64,000 nt of DNA from QIJE01 sp048541835 (GTDB lineage: Bacteria > SZUA-79 > Acidulodesulfobacterales > Acidulodesulfobacteraceae). The notes beneath the pieces were generated by a model that had not been told where the DNA came from, searched no databases, and was given only the letters and a program-made list of their open reading frames with translations. This document shows, piece after piece, positions 56,843 to 64,000 of this stretch (its first letter is position 1; every line of letters starts with the position of its first letter). The DNA lies in the NCBI RefSeq assembly GCF_048541835.1, contig NZ_JBLEOY010000002.1, forward strand, positions 248,001 to 312,000, written 5' to 3'. Both the position numbers and the translations under genes were made by a program.

Positions 56843-57763
56843 ATGAAAAAAATTAAGGGTTCTATTTTATTTATAGCATTATTTTCCGTTGCTATATCGG
56901 CAGGTCTTTACGGATGCGCCAAGAAACAGTCCGTTTCTCCCAAAATTATCGCCTCGGTCAACGGAAATCCCATCACTTTGCCTATGCTTAAAGATGAGAT
57001 GTCAAAGTTTCCTTCTGCTTTAAGGGTATACTTAGAAACGCCTTCCGGCGAAAAAAGGTTGCTTAAAAGCCTTGTCGATAGACAAGTTTTAGTCAGCGAG
57101 GCATTAAAAAAAGGTATTAACGAATCAAAGGCATACAGGGCTAAAGTATTGGATTTCAAAAAAGGGCTTTTAGTCCAGATGCTTTTACACGAAGAGATTA
57201 AAAATAAAGTTGCCAATGTTACGGTAGGTGATGCAAAGGCTTATTATAAAAAACATTATTTGAATTTTAACGTACCTTCCAAAATTAATGCCAGTTATAT
57301 ACAGACAAAGTCGCTAAAGCAGGCAGAACTTGCGTATAAGATGCTTAAAAACGGCAAGCCTTTTAGCGCCGTTGTGCAGAAATATTCTATTGCTCCTAAT
57401 GCCAAAAAAGGCGGTGTTTTGGGGTGGATAAAATTTCAGGAAACTACCCCTGCTTTTAACAATGCGGCCTTCAGTATACCGAAGGTAGGCGACATCTCAA
57501 GAATAGTAAAGGTCGGCAATAGTTTTGATATAATCAAGCTTAACGGCATTGTAGCCGGAAAATCTAAACCGTTTTCCGCTATTAAAAATGAAATTATCAT
57601 TACAATGAAGCAGAAGTCGGCATCTAAAATTTTAAAGAATTTTGTAAAAAAATTAAGAGCAAAGTCTAAAATAAAATATTTTTATAACAATCTGCCGTTA
57701 GCCGGTTCTAATTTTAAGAATAAGAAAAAAGCAGCCCCGGTAGTCGGTAAAAAACAGGGTTAA
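56843..57763 (+). CDS. parvulin-type peptidyl-prolyl isomerase lipoprotein
   Basis: A 306-aa exported foldase. The signal peptide ends in a lipobox (LYGC, Cys25), so it should be lipid-anchored facing the periplasm. An N-terminal SurA-like helical region is followed by one PpiC/rotamase domain (about residues 145-240, KINASYIQTK ... KGGVLGWIKFQETTPAFNNAAF) and a basic C-terminus. It resembles PrsA/PpiD-like foldases. Together with the next gene it forms a pair serving outer-membrane or secreted protein folding, possibly including the secretin and pilins. Confidence 0.85.
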   Translation: MKKIKGSILFIALFSVAISAGLYGCAKKQSVSPKIIASVNGNPITLPMLKDEMSKFPSALRVYLETPSGEKRLLKSLVDRQVLVSEALKKGINESKAYRAKVLDFKKGLLVQMLLHEEIKNKVANVTVGDAKAYYKKHYLNFNVPSKINASYIQTKSLKQAELAYKMLKNGKPFSAVVQKYSIAPNAKKGGVLGWIKFQETTPAFNNAAFSIPKVGDISRIVKVGNSFDIIKLNGIVAGKSKPFSAIKNEIIITMKQKSASKILKNFVKKLRAKSKIKYFYNNLPLAGSNFKNKKKAAPVVGKKQG

Positions 57764-57786
57764 AACGAGAATTCGTTTATCTACTT

Positions 57787-58815
57787 ATGATAAGTTTAAT
57801 GAAAAAGATTAAGATTTTTATGTTTTGCGTGATTTTAGCATTTTTTACTCTTTCTATATTTTTTACCGGAGTAAAAGACGCAAATGCCGTAATAGTCGAC
57901 AAAATAATCGTCGTAGTCAATAAAACGCCGATAACTTTGTACGATTTTGCGAAATTCGACGTGATAGCCTTTAAAAATTACGAAAATATGCAAAATGATG
58001 CATCACGCGGTATTTTTACGCAATCCGACGTCGCTATTATGTCCAGGACTAAGGATGTAATTAATGTTTTGGTCGGCAAGGTTTTAATAAAACAGGAGGA
58101 GAAAAAGGCGGGTATTCATATTGCTCCCGAACAGTTAAATACTTATATAAAAAGCGTAGCCGCTTCAAATAACTTTACCGAAAAACAGTTTTTTATTTTT
58201 TTAAAAAAGAAGGGTATAAATAAGGATGCCTATATTAAGCAAGTCAGAAATCATTTTCTCGAATTGGAGCTCTTAAGAAAGATTTACGGTAATAAAATTG
58301 TCATAAGCAACAAACAGATGTTGGATTATTATCAAAAAAACATTGAAGAGTTCAGGGGTGAGCCGATGGTCAATCTGAAGCTCATATTTTTGTCCGTTCC
58401 CCCGGATGCAGGTAAAAAACTGAGGGCAAGCATATATGGAAAAATTTCTAAAATCAGATCAATGGCTGTTGTCGGCAATAAAAGTTTTTCCGAATTAGCG
58501 AAGAAATATTCAGAGGATCCTTCGGAGAAAAACGGGGGCAGTATAGGATATGTTTATAAAGACAAGTTATCACCTGATTTTTCCAAGGCGGCCTTTAAAC
58601 TGCATGTAGGAGAAGTTAGCGGTGTAATTAAAACGCCATTCGGTTACGCAATACTTAAGTCAGTAGGGAAAAAAAGCGGTTCGTTTAAAACATTCAAACA
58701 GGTGAAGGCTAAAATATTTTCTATCCTTGAAAAATATAAAACTAATGAATACCTTGCAAAACTTTTAAAAAAGGTAAGAAAAAATTCTTATGTGAAGATG
58801 TTGATTGCCGCCTAA
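57787..58815 (+). CDS. SurA-like periplasmic chaperone/peptidyl-prolyl isomerase
   Basis: A 342-aa protein with a signal peptide (residues about 8-35, ending near ANA), a SurA N-terminal chaperone domain starting VDKIIVVVNKTPITLYDF, and one PpiC domain (about 195-300, VNLKLIFLSVPPD ... NGGSIGYVYKDKLSPDFSKAAF). E. coli SurA has two PpiC domains and is about 430 aa, so this is a one-domain version. It begins 23 nt after the lipoprotein foldase. An ATG 12 nt inside is an alternative start. Confidence 0.85.
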   Translation: MISLMKKIKIFMFCVILAFFTLSIFFTGVKDANAVIVDKIIVVVNKTPITLYDFAKFDVIAFKNYENMQNDASRGIFTQSDVAIMSRTKDVINVLVGKVLIKQEEKKAGIHIAPEQLNTYIKSVAASNNFTEKQFFIFLKKKGINKDAYIKQVRNHFLELELLRKIYGNKIVISNKQMLDYYQKNIEEFRGEPMVNLKLIFLSVPPDAGKKLRASIYGKISKIRSMAVVGNKSFSELAKKYSEDPSEKNGGSIGYVYKDKLSPDFSKAAFKLHVGEVSGVIKTPFGYAILKSVGKKSGSFKTFKQVKAKIFSILEKYKTNEYLAKLLKKVRKNSYVKMLIAA

Positions 58816-58866
58816 TTTTAACGCAGATATATCTAATGCAACGGGCAATAACCGTAAAACATAAAG

Positions 58867-59898
58867 TTGTTAAAAAAAAGTAATTTCATTGGCATTACAA
58901 TGGGCGATCCCGGCGGTATCGGGCCGGAGATATCCATTAAATCGTCTGAATATTTTATGAAAGTCGGCAGTCATATTATGCCGATTATTTTCGGCTCCCT
59001 TGAACATGTGAGCTATGTTTCAAAAAATATAGTCAAAACAAGTACCCCGATAAATTTAATCAAGCCGGAATCTTCATTCGAATATTTTTACAGAAGTGGC
59101 TTTTTAAATGTCGTAGATTTATCCTCAATATCTTATAAATTTGTTAAGTTAGGCAGGGTTAATCCGGAATATGCAAGGGATGTCGAGCGCTTTATAACCG
59201 CTGCGGTAGGTTTTTCATTGAAAGGTAAAATTGCCGGTTTTGCAACCGCTCCGATAAACAAAGCCATGATGATTCGAGGGGGGGCGAGATTCGGGGGGCA
59301 TACTGAACTTTTGGGGTATTTAACCTCTTCTGAATATTTTGCTATGCTTTTTTATTCAAGAAAAATAATAACCGTCCTTGCGACTATTCACATTCCGCTT
59401 AAGGCGGTTTCGGCTGAGATTACCATAGAGTCTTTAAGGAAAACTATAAGCATATCCGTTAATTCTATGAAAATGGATTTCGGTAAGAATAATCCTAGTA
59501 TTGCTGTATTGGGTCTAAATCCGCATGCCGGAGAGAACGGAGATATAGGCATCGAAGAAAGCGATACTATAGAATATGTTATAAAGGAATTCCGCAAAGA
59601 GGGGATAAATATCTCCGGTCCTTTTCCTGCCGATAGTTTTTTTGCTAAAAAATATAAAATGTTTGATTTAATAGTTTCAATGTATCACGACCAGGCATTA
59701 ATACCCTTCAAACTGCTTTCGTTTGATAAAGGGGTAAACGTTACCTTAGGGCTAAAGATTATAAGAACGTCTCCCGTTCATGGCACGGCCTACGATATTG
59801 CGGGTAAAAGTTCGGCAGACTGTAACAGCATGATAGAATCGATAAAATTAGCAGACGATATATCGAGGAATAGACATAAATGGACAGAAAAATTGTAA
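58867..59898 (+). CDS. pdxA: 4-hydroxythreonine-4-phosphate dehydrogenase
   Basis: PdxA oxidises 4-phosphohydroxy-threonine in the DXP-dependent pyridoxal phosphate route. The 343-aa protein has the N-terminal GITMGDPGGIGPEI, GHTELLGYLT, LNPHAGENGDIGIEE, MYHDQALIPFK and PVHGTAYDIAGK, with Val in place of the usual Asp in PDHGT. The start must be TTG at 58867, since a stop lies just upstream and the next ATG is inside the first motif. It overlaps uvrA by 19 nt. Confidence 0.93.
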   Translation: MLKKSNFIGITMGDPGGIGPEISIKSSEYFMKVGSHIMPIIFGSLEHVSYVSKNIVKTSTPINLIKPESSFEYFYRSGFLNVVDLSSISYKFVKLGRVNPEYARDVERFITAAVGFSLKGKIAGFATAPINKAMMIRGGARFGGHTELLGYLTSSEYFAMLFYSRKIITVLATIHIPLKAVSAEITIESLRKTISISVNSMKMDFGKNNPSIAVLGLNPHAGENGDIGIEESDTIEYVIKEFRKEGINISGPFPADSFFAKKYKMFDLIVSMYHDQALIPFKLLSFDKGVNVTLGLKIIRTSPVHGTAYDIAGKSSADCNSMIESIKLADDISRNRHKWTEKL

Positions 59899-62702
59899 TA
59901 AAAGGGGCAAGGCAGCATAATTTAAAAAATATAAACTTAGAAATTCCGAAAAACAAGTTTGTCGTCATAACGGGTCTTTCGGGCTCGGGCAAATCGTCTT
60001 TGGCATTTGATACCATATTCGCCGAGGGACAGAGAAGATACTTGGAATCTTTATCTTCTTATGCAAGGCAGTTTATGGAACAGATGGACAAACCCGATGT
60101 CGATTCGGTGGAAGGACTCTCTCCCGCCATTTCCATAGAACAAAAATCTGTCAGTAAAAATCCTCGTTCGACTGTAGGGACTATTACCGAAATATATGAT
60201 TACCTCAGGGTTCTTTTTGCCCGTACAGGGATTCCGCATTGCTATAAGTGTGGCAAAGAGATAGAGCTCAAGACTATTGACCAGATGGTAGGATCCGTTT
60301 ATTCGCATAAAGCCGGCGAAAAATTAATTGTATTATCTCCAGTGGTGATAGATAGGAGGGGAGAATTTAAGGCAAAGTTTGAAGATTATCTTAAACACGG
60401 ATTCTATAGGGTTTACGTAGATGGAAAGGAATATAATTTAGACGAATCCATATATATAGATAAGAAAAAGAAACATAATATTGATCTAGTTATAGACAGG
60501 ATTATTATAAAAGAAGAAAATAAAAAGAGATTGGCGGATTCTATTGAACTTGCTTTGAAGTTGTCTCAGGGTATTTTAAAGTTGAAATACGAAGATAAAG
60601 AAGAAATATTGACGGAAAACTCGATTTGTCTGGAATGTGGCGTAAGCTACGGTAAGGCGGAGCCGGCGGCTTTTTCGTTTAACGGTCCTCAGGGTGCATG
60701 CCCGCACTGCGGAGGACTCGGTTATAAGGAATATTTCGATGAGGACCTCATAATTCCTGATAAAAGCCTTTCTTTAAGGGAAGATGCCGTAAGTATTTTT
60801 AAGCATTCAACCCCGGTGTATAAGAATCAAATAATAAGTGCCCTATCTGAATTTTACGGATTTAACCCCAATACACCTTATGGGCGCTTGAATGACGACG
60901 TCAAGTATGCCGTTTTGTATGGTTCCGGCGATGAAAAAATAAAGTTTTACGATGTTATGAGAGACAACAAGTCTTTCCATTTGAGATATTGGGAAGGGAT
61001 TATTCCTATGCTTGAAAGAAACATAAAGGGAGGCAATTATTTACTCGACCCTAAAAAATATAAGGTTGAAAAGACCTGTCCCGATTGTATGGGTTTTAGA
61101 TTAAGAAAAGAATCTTTAAGCTATAAAATAGGGGGGTTATCCATTGCGGATATAACAAACTTGAGCATTAAGGATGTATTAGGCTTTTTTACCGATTTGG
61201 ATTTAACAGATTATGAAACAGGTGTTGCATCTAAGATTTTAACTGAGATTAGAAATAGGCTGCAATTTTTGGTTAACGTCGGACTCGGTTACTTAGCGCT
61301 TTCGAGACAGGCTCAGACGCTTTCCGGGGGTGAGTCTCAAAGAATAAGACTTGCTTCGCAAATAGGCTCCGGTCTTACCGGGGTTTTATATGTTATGGAC
61401 GAACCGAGCATCGGTTTGCACATGCGGGATAACGAGCGGCTTCTCAAAACTATCATAAATTTAAGGGATAAAGGCAACAGCCTCATAGTAGTGGAGCATG
61501 ATGAATATACCATGCTTAAATCCGATTATATCGTTGATATGGGCCCGGGAGCCGGTAAGAACGGGGGTTATGTGGTGGCCCAAGGAACCCCTGCCGAAAT
61601 TATGCGTAACAGCGATTCATTGACGGGTAATTATCTTACCGGGAAGCTGAAAATAGATATACCGGAACGTAGGAGATACAGCCTTTCCGGTTTTTTGGAA
61701 ATAAAAGGCGCAAGGATGAATAACCTGAAGAACATAGATGTAAGGATTCCGTTAAACAATTTTGTTTGCGTAACGGGGGTCTCCGGCTCCGGAAAAAGTA
61801 CGCTTGTGATAGATAGCCTCTTTAAGGCTATGTTTGCTTATAAAAACAGTTATATAAACGATTTTAGCAAATTTAAGGTAGGCGATATAAAAAATGCAAA
61901 TTATTTCGATAGGGTGATAAATATAGACCAATCCCCTATCGGCAGGACTCCGAGATCTAATCCGGCGACATATACCGGTATTTTTACGTTAATAAGGGAG
62001 ATCTTTGCCGCAACTAAAGAAGGGAGAATAAGGGGCTATGATCCCGGAAGGTTCAGTTTTAACGTAAAAGGGGGCAGATGCGAAGCATGCAGCGGGGATG
62101 GAGTAAGGAGGATAGAGATGCTTTTCATGCCTGACGTGTTTGTCGTATGCGATGTCTGCAAGGGAAAGAGATATAACGCACCGACCTTGGAAATTGCCTA
62201 TAAAAATAAAAATATTCATGATGTTCTTAATATGACGGTCAGGGAGGCACTCGAATTTTTTGAAGGCATACCGTCGCTTTTTCATAGATTGAAATTTTTA
62301 ATGGATGTAGGATTAGATTATATAAATTTAGGACAGCTTGCGACTACGCTATCGGGCGGAGAAGCCCAAAGGATTAAGCTTTCCAAGGAGTTGTCCAAGC
62401 CGGGGTGTTTTAAAACCCTATATATACTTGACGAGCCTACGACAGGGCTTCATTTCGACGATATAAAAAAACTTTTAAATATATTAAATTTGTTAGTGGA
62501 AGCAGGCAATACCGTGATAGTCATAGAACACAACATAGACGTTATTAAATCTGCCGATTACATAATAGATATGGGGCCCGAAGGCGGAGACGAAGGGGGC
62601 TATATAATAGCACAGGGGACACCTGAAGAAGTTGCTTCAAGTGAAAGCTCTTTTACCGGTAAATATTTAGCGAACGTTGTTAAGCCGATTCGGAAGGCAT
62701 AA
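59880..62702 (+). CDS. uvrA: excinuclease ABC subunit A
   Basis: UvrA finds DNA damage for nucleotide excision repair. The 940-aa protein has two ABC ATPase halves: Walker A GLSGSGKSS (about 31-39) with LSGGESQRIRLA, and GVSGSGKST with LSGGEAQRIKLS. It also has the zinc modules (CYKCGKEIELK; CPHCGGLGY; GRCEACSGDGVRRIEMLFMPDV). It lies in the same run as mfd, which recruits it at stalled RNA polymerase. Confidence 0.98.
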   Translation: MDRKIVIKGARQHNLKNINLEIPKNKFVVITGLSGSGKSSLAFDTIFAEGQRRYLESLSSYARQFMEQMDKPDVDSVEGLSPAISIEQKSVSKNPRSTVGTITEIYDYLRVLFARTGIPHCYKCGKEIELKTIDQMVGSVYSHKAGEKLIVLSPVVIDRRGEFKAKFEDYLKHGFYRVYVDGKEYNLDESIYIDKKKKHNIDLVIDRIIIKEENKKRLADSIELALKLSQGILKLKYEDKEEILTENSICLECGVSYGKAEPAAFSFNGPQGACPHCGGLGYKEYFDEDLIIPDKSLSLREDAVSIFKHSTPVYKNQIISALSEFYGFNPNTPYGRLNDDVKYAVLYGSGDEKIKFYDVMRDNKSFHLRYWEGIIPMLERNIKGGNYLLDPKKYKVEKTCPDCMGFRLRKESLSYKIGGLSIADITNLSIKDVLGFFTDLDLTDYETGVASKILTEIRNRLQFLVNVGLGYLALSRQAQTLSGGESQRIRLASQIGSGLTGVLYVMDEPSIGLHMRDNERLLKTIINLRDKGNSLIVVEHDEYTMLKSDYIVDMGPGAGKNGGYVVAQGTPAEIMRNSDSLTGNYLTGKLKIDIPERRRYSLSGFLEIKGARMNNLKNIDVRIPLNNFVCVTGVSGSGKSTLVIDSLFKAMFAYKNSYINDFSKFKVGDIKNANYFDRVINIDQSPIGRTPRSNPATYTGIFTLIREIFAATKEGRIRGYDPGRFSFNVKGGRCEACSGDGVRRIEMLFMPDVFVVCDVCKGKRYNAPTLEIAYKNKNIHDVLNMTVREALEFFEGIPSLFHRLKFLMDVGLDYINLGQLATTLSGGEAQRIKLSKELSKPGCFKTLYILDEPTTGLHFDDIKKLLNILNLLVEAGNTVIVIEHNIDVIKSADYIIDMGPEGGDEGGYIIAQGTPEEVASSESSFTGKYLANVVKPIRKA

Positions 62703-62865
62703 TAGGGTGAAAATAAAAAAAAGAATTGACTTTTTAGGGCTATAGTGATAAAAAAGATTATTTAGCACGCAATACAATCAAATACCGCGACAGTAAAATT
62801 TTTGAATAAATTATCGGAATTTAATTAATTAATATTTATATAATATAAATTAAGGGGGGGTTGAA

Positions 62866-63387
62866 ATGGCAAAAAGTTCGGAAGAATCGCCTTCAAGGCG
62901 AACTTTTATGTTGGTCGTTATCGGTTTGATTTCGACTGTGATAGGCGTTGCATTGACAGTTCCTATTCTTGGAGATGTTTTAAATCCGCTGTTTAAAAAA
63001 AGAGATATTGTCTGGACTAAACTGGGTAAGGTTAGTGATTTTGAAAAGTTAAAACCATTGGCGCCTAAGTTCACTCCGGTTTATTTCAGAGTCAAAGAAG
63101 GGTGGTCGGTTAATACTCTTCCGAGGCAGGTCGTATTGGTTAAGGATGTTAGTGGTAATTTTAACTTCTTTTCGAATCAGTGTACTCATTTAGGGTGCCC
63201 TCTACACTGGGATTCGTTAAGGCAAGAATTTTTGTGTCCGTGTCACGGCGGTATGTTTAATGTTCTTGGAAAGGTTACCGGTGGTCCTCCACCGAGACCG
63301 TTATACAGATGGGTGCATAAAATAGAAAACGGCACGGTATTTGTTCAAAACAAGTATGTGTATAATCCAAACGAGAGGGGGATCTGA
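62866..63387 (+). CDS. Rieske iron-sulfur protein of a cytochrome bc/b6f complex
   Basis: The Rieske subunit takes electrons from quinol at the Qo site. The 173-aa protein has a Tat-type twin arginine anchor (SRRTFM, residues 10-15) leading into one membrane helix, then the 2Fe-2S fold with CTHLGC (C106, H108, C111) and CPCHGG (C124, C126, H127). Cluster ligands are C106, H108, C124 and H127, with a C111-C126 disulfide. GGGGGG precedes the ATG. The stop overlaps the cytochrome b start by 1 nt. The short form and b6-type partner suggest a b6f-like complex. Confidence 0.93.
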   Translation: MAKSSEESPSRRTFMLVVIGLISTVIGVALTVPILGDVLNPLFKKRDIVWTKLGKVSDFEKLKPLAPKFTPVYFRVKEGWSVNTLPRQVVLVKDVSGNFNFFSNQCTHLGCPLHWDSLRQEFLCPCHGGMFNVLGKVTGGPPPRPLYRWVHKIENGTVFVQNKYVYNPNERGI

Positions 63388-64000
63388 TGTTTAAAAAAAT
63401 TCAAAATTGGTTTGATGAAAGGATAGGGCTTACCAAACTCATAAATGAGTTTAACGGTGAAAGGATACCGAGTAAGGGCAGCTGGATTTATACGTTTGGA
63501 AGCCTTCTTGCGTTTCTTTTTATTGTTCAGGTTGTAACCGGAATATTTTTACTGTTTTATTACGTTCCGTATTTTCCGTTAGCAAGAAATTCTACGTATT
63601 TCATAAAGCATCACGTTCTCTTAGGCAATATACTCCTTGGAATTCATCTATGGGGCGCTTTTACGATGATATTTTTTCTCTTGGTTCATATGGCGAGGGT
63701 TTATTTTTCTGGAGCCTACAAAAAACCGAGAGAGCTTCAATGGGTTGCGGGTATGGTCTTGTTTAGTATCGTTATCGTACTCGGTTTAACCGGTTATATG
63801 TTAATAGGAAACGAGAACTCATGGTGGACTATTAACGTTCTTACAAACGTTGCCGCTCACGTTCCTCTCGTCGGCGGATTTTTAAGGATTATCGTAAGAG
63901 GAGGAACCGAAACGGCTACCTTGACGATGCAGCATATATTTGCTTTCCACGTATGGCTTTTGCCGATTGTCGCCATTATGTTTATTCCTATACATATATT
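63387..64000 (+). CDS. cytochrome b, b6-type N-terminal part (3' end outside window)
   Basis: The quinol-oxidising membrane subunit of the complex begun by the Rieske gene. The 204 visible residues include four helices with the heme ligands H87, H101, H188 and H203. The 15-residue step between the last two His matches plant and cyanobacterial b6, whereas bc1 uses 14. GAYKKPRELQWV is well conserved. The usual PWDQ after GYxL is replaced (GYMLIGNENSWW). The start is the ATG overlapping the Rieske stop (TGATG). Subunit IV, with its PEWY motif, would lie beyond the window. Confidence 0.93.
   Translation, partial: MFKKIQNWFDERIGLTKLINEFNGERIPSKGSWIYTFGSLLAFLFIVQVVTGIFLLFYYVPYFPLARNSTYFIKHHVLLGNILLGIHLWGAFTMIFFLLVHMARVYFSGAYKKPRELQWVAGMVLFSIVIVLGLTGYMLIGNENSWWTINVLTNVAAHVPLVGGFLRIIVRGGTETATLTMQHIFAFHVWLLPIVAIMFIPIHI

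Overview
This window is a chromosome segment from an AT-rich, Gram-negative, probably anaerobic bacterium. Signs of a Gram-negative envelope are an outer-membrane secretin, SurA-like periplasmic chaperones, a lipoprotein and dTDP-rhamnose genes. The metabolism suggested includes a low-potential ferredoxin, pyruvate phosphate dikinase, a large BcrA/HgdC-type activase, molybdopterin synthesis, a DsrE-like protein and a Rieske/cytochrome b pair. The mix resembles deltaproteobacterial or acid-mine-drainage sulfur-cycling lineages, but no rRNA is present, so taxonomy is inference only. Coding density is high, with many ATGA-type overlaps and alternative start codons (TTG, GTG and one apparent ATT).

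Layout. 1-1.4 kb: end of a dTDP-rhamnose pathway (rfbB truncated by the window edge, rfbD). 1.5-1.9 kb: a secreted monoheme cytochrome c with its own promoter and terminator. 1.97-9.5 kb: a co-directional run of DUF502 protein, galE, methyltransferase, rsmE, smc and ftsY. 9.5-11.6 kb: divergent hsp20 and an unusual NRAMP-family transporter, with a palindrome-rich control region between them. 11.9-21.3 kb: a nine-gene type IV pilus/type II secretion-like machine: secretin, ATPase, platform protein, major pilin, a small membrane protein, a long minor pseudopilin lacking Glu5, and GspL-, GspM/PilO- and GspC/PilP-like assembly proteins. 21.3-22.7 kb: an orphan gene, tRNA-Arg(CCG) and flanking remnant-like DNA. 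22.7-29.2 kb: sugar-phosphate mutase, enolase, ferredoxin, dcd, and groES-groEL behind a CIRCE element. 29.3-34.1 kb: moaB, a moaD-moaE fusion, a 989-aa activase and a PerR/Fur regulator. 34.1-36.4 kb (minus): a pair resembling indolepyruvate:ferredoxin oxidoreductase in which the hallmark motifs of both subunits have decayed. 36.6-46.7 kb: a mosaic of TauE/SafE permease, aspS, hydrolase, uppS, MFS and APC transporters, trxB, DsrE-like protein and trpS. 46.7-62.7 kb: nadA, glyQ (apparent ATT start), glyS, ppdK, mfd, two parvulin-type foldases, pdxA and uvrA. 62.8-64 kb: Rieske protein and the start of a b6-type cytochrome b that runs off the window.

The most unusual items are the degenerate IorAB-like pair, the self-contained pilus/secretion locus with its atypical minor pseudopilin, the non-canonical NRAMP protein with two operator-like palindromes, the ATT-initiated glyQ, the folded element before dcd, and the inverted repeat around tRNA-Arg. 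No rRNA, CRISPR array, intact insertion sequence or prophage was seen.
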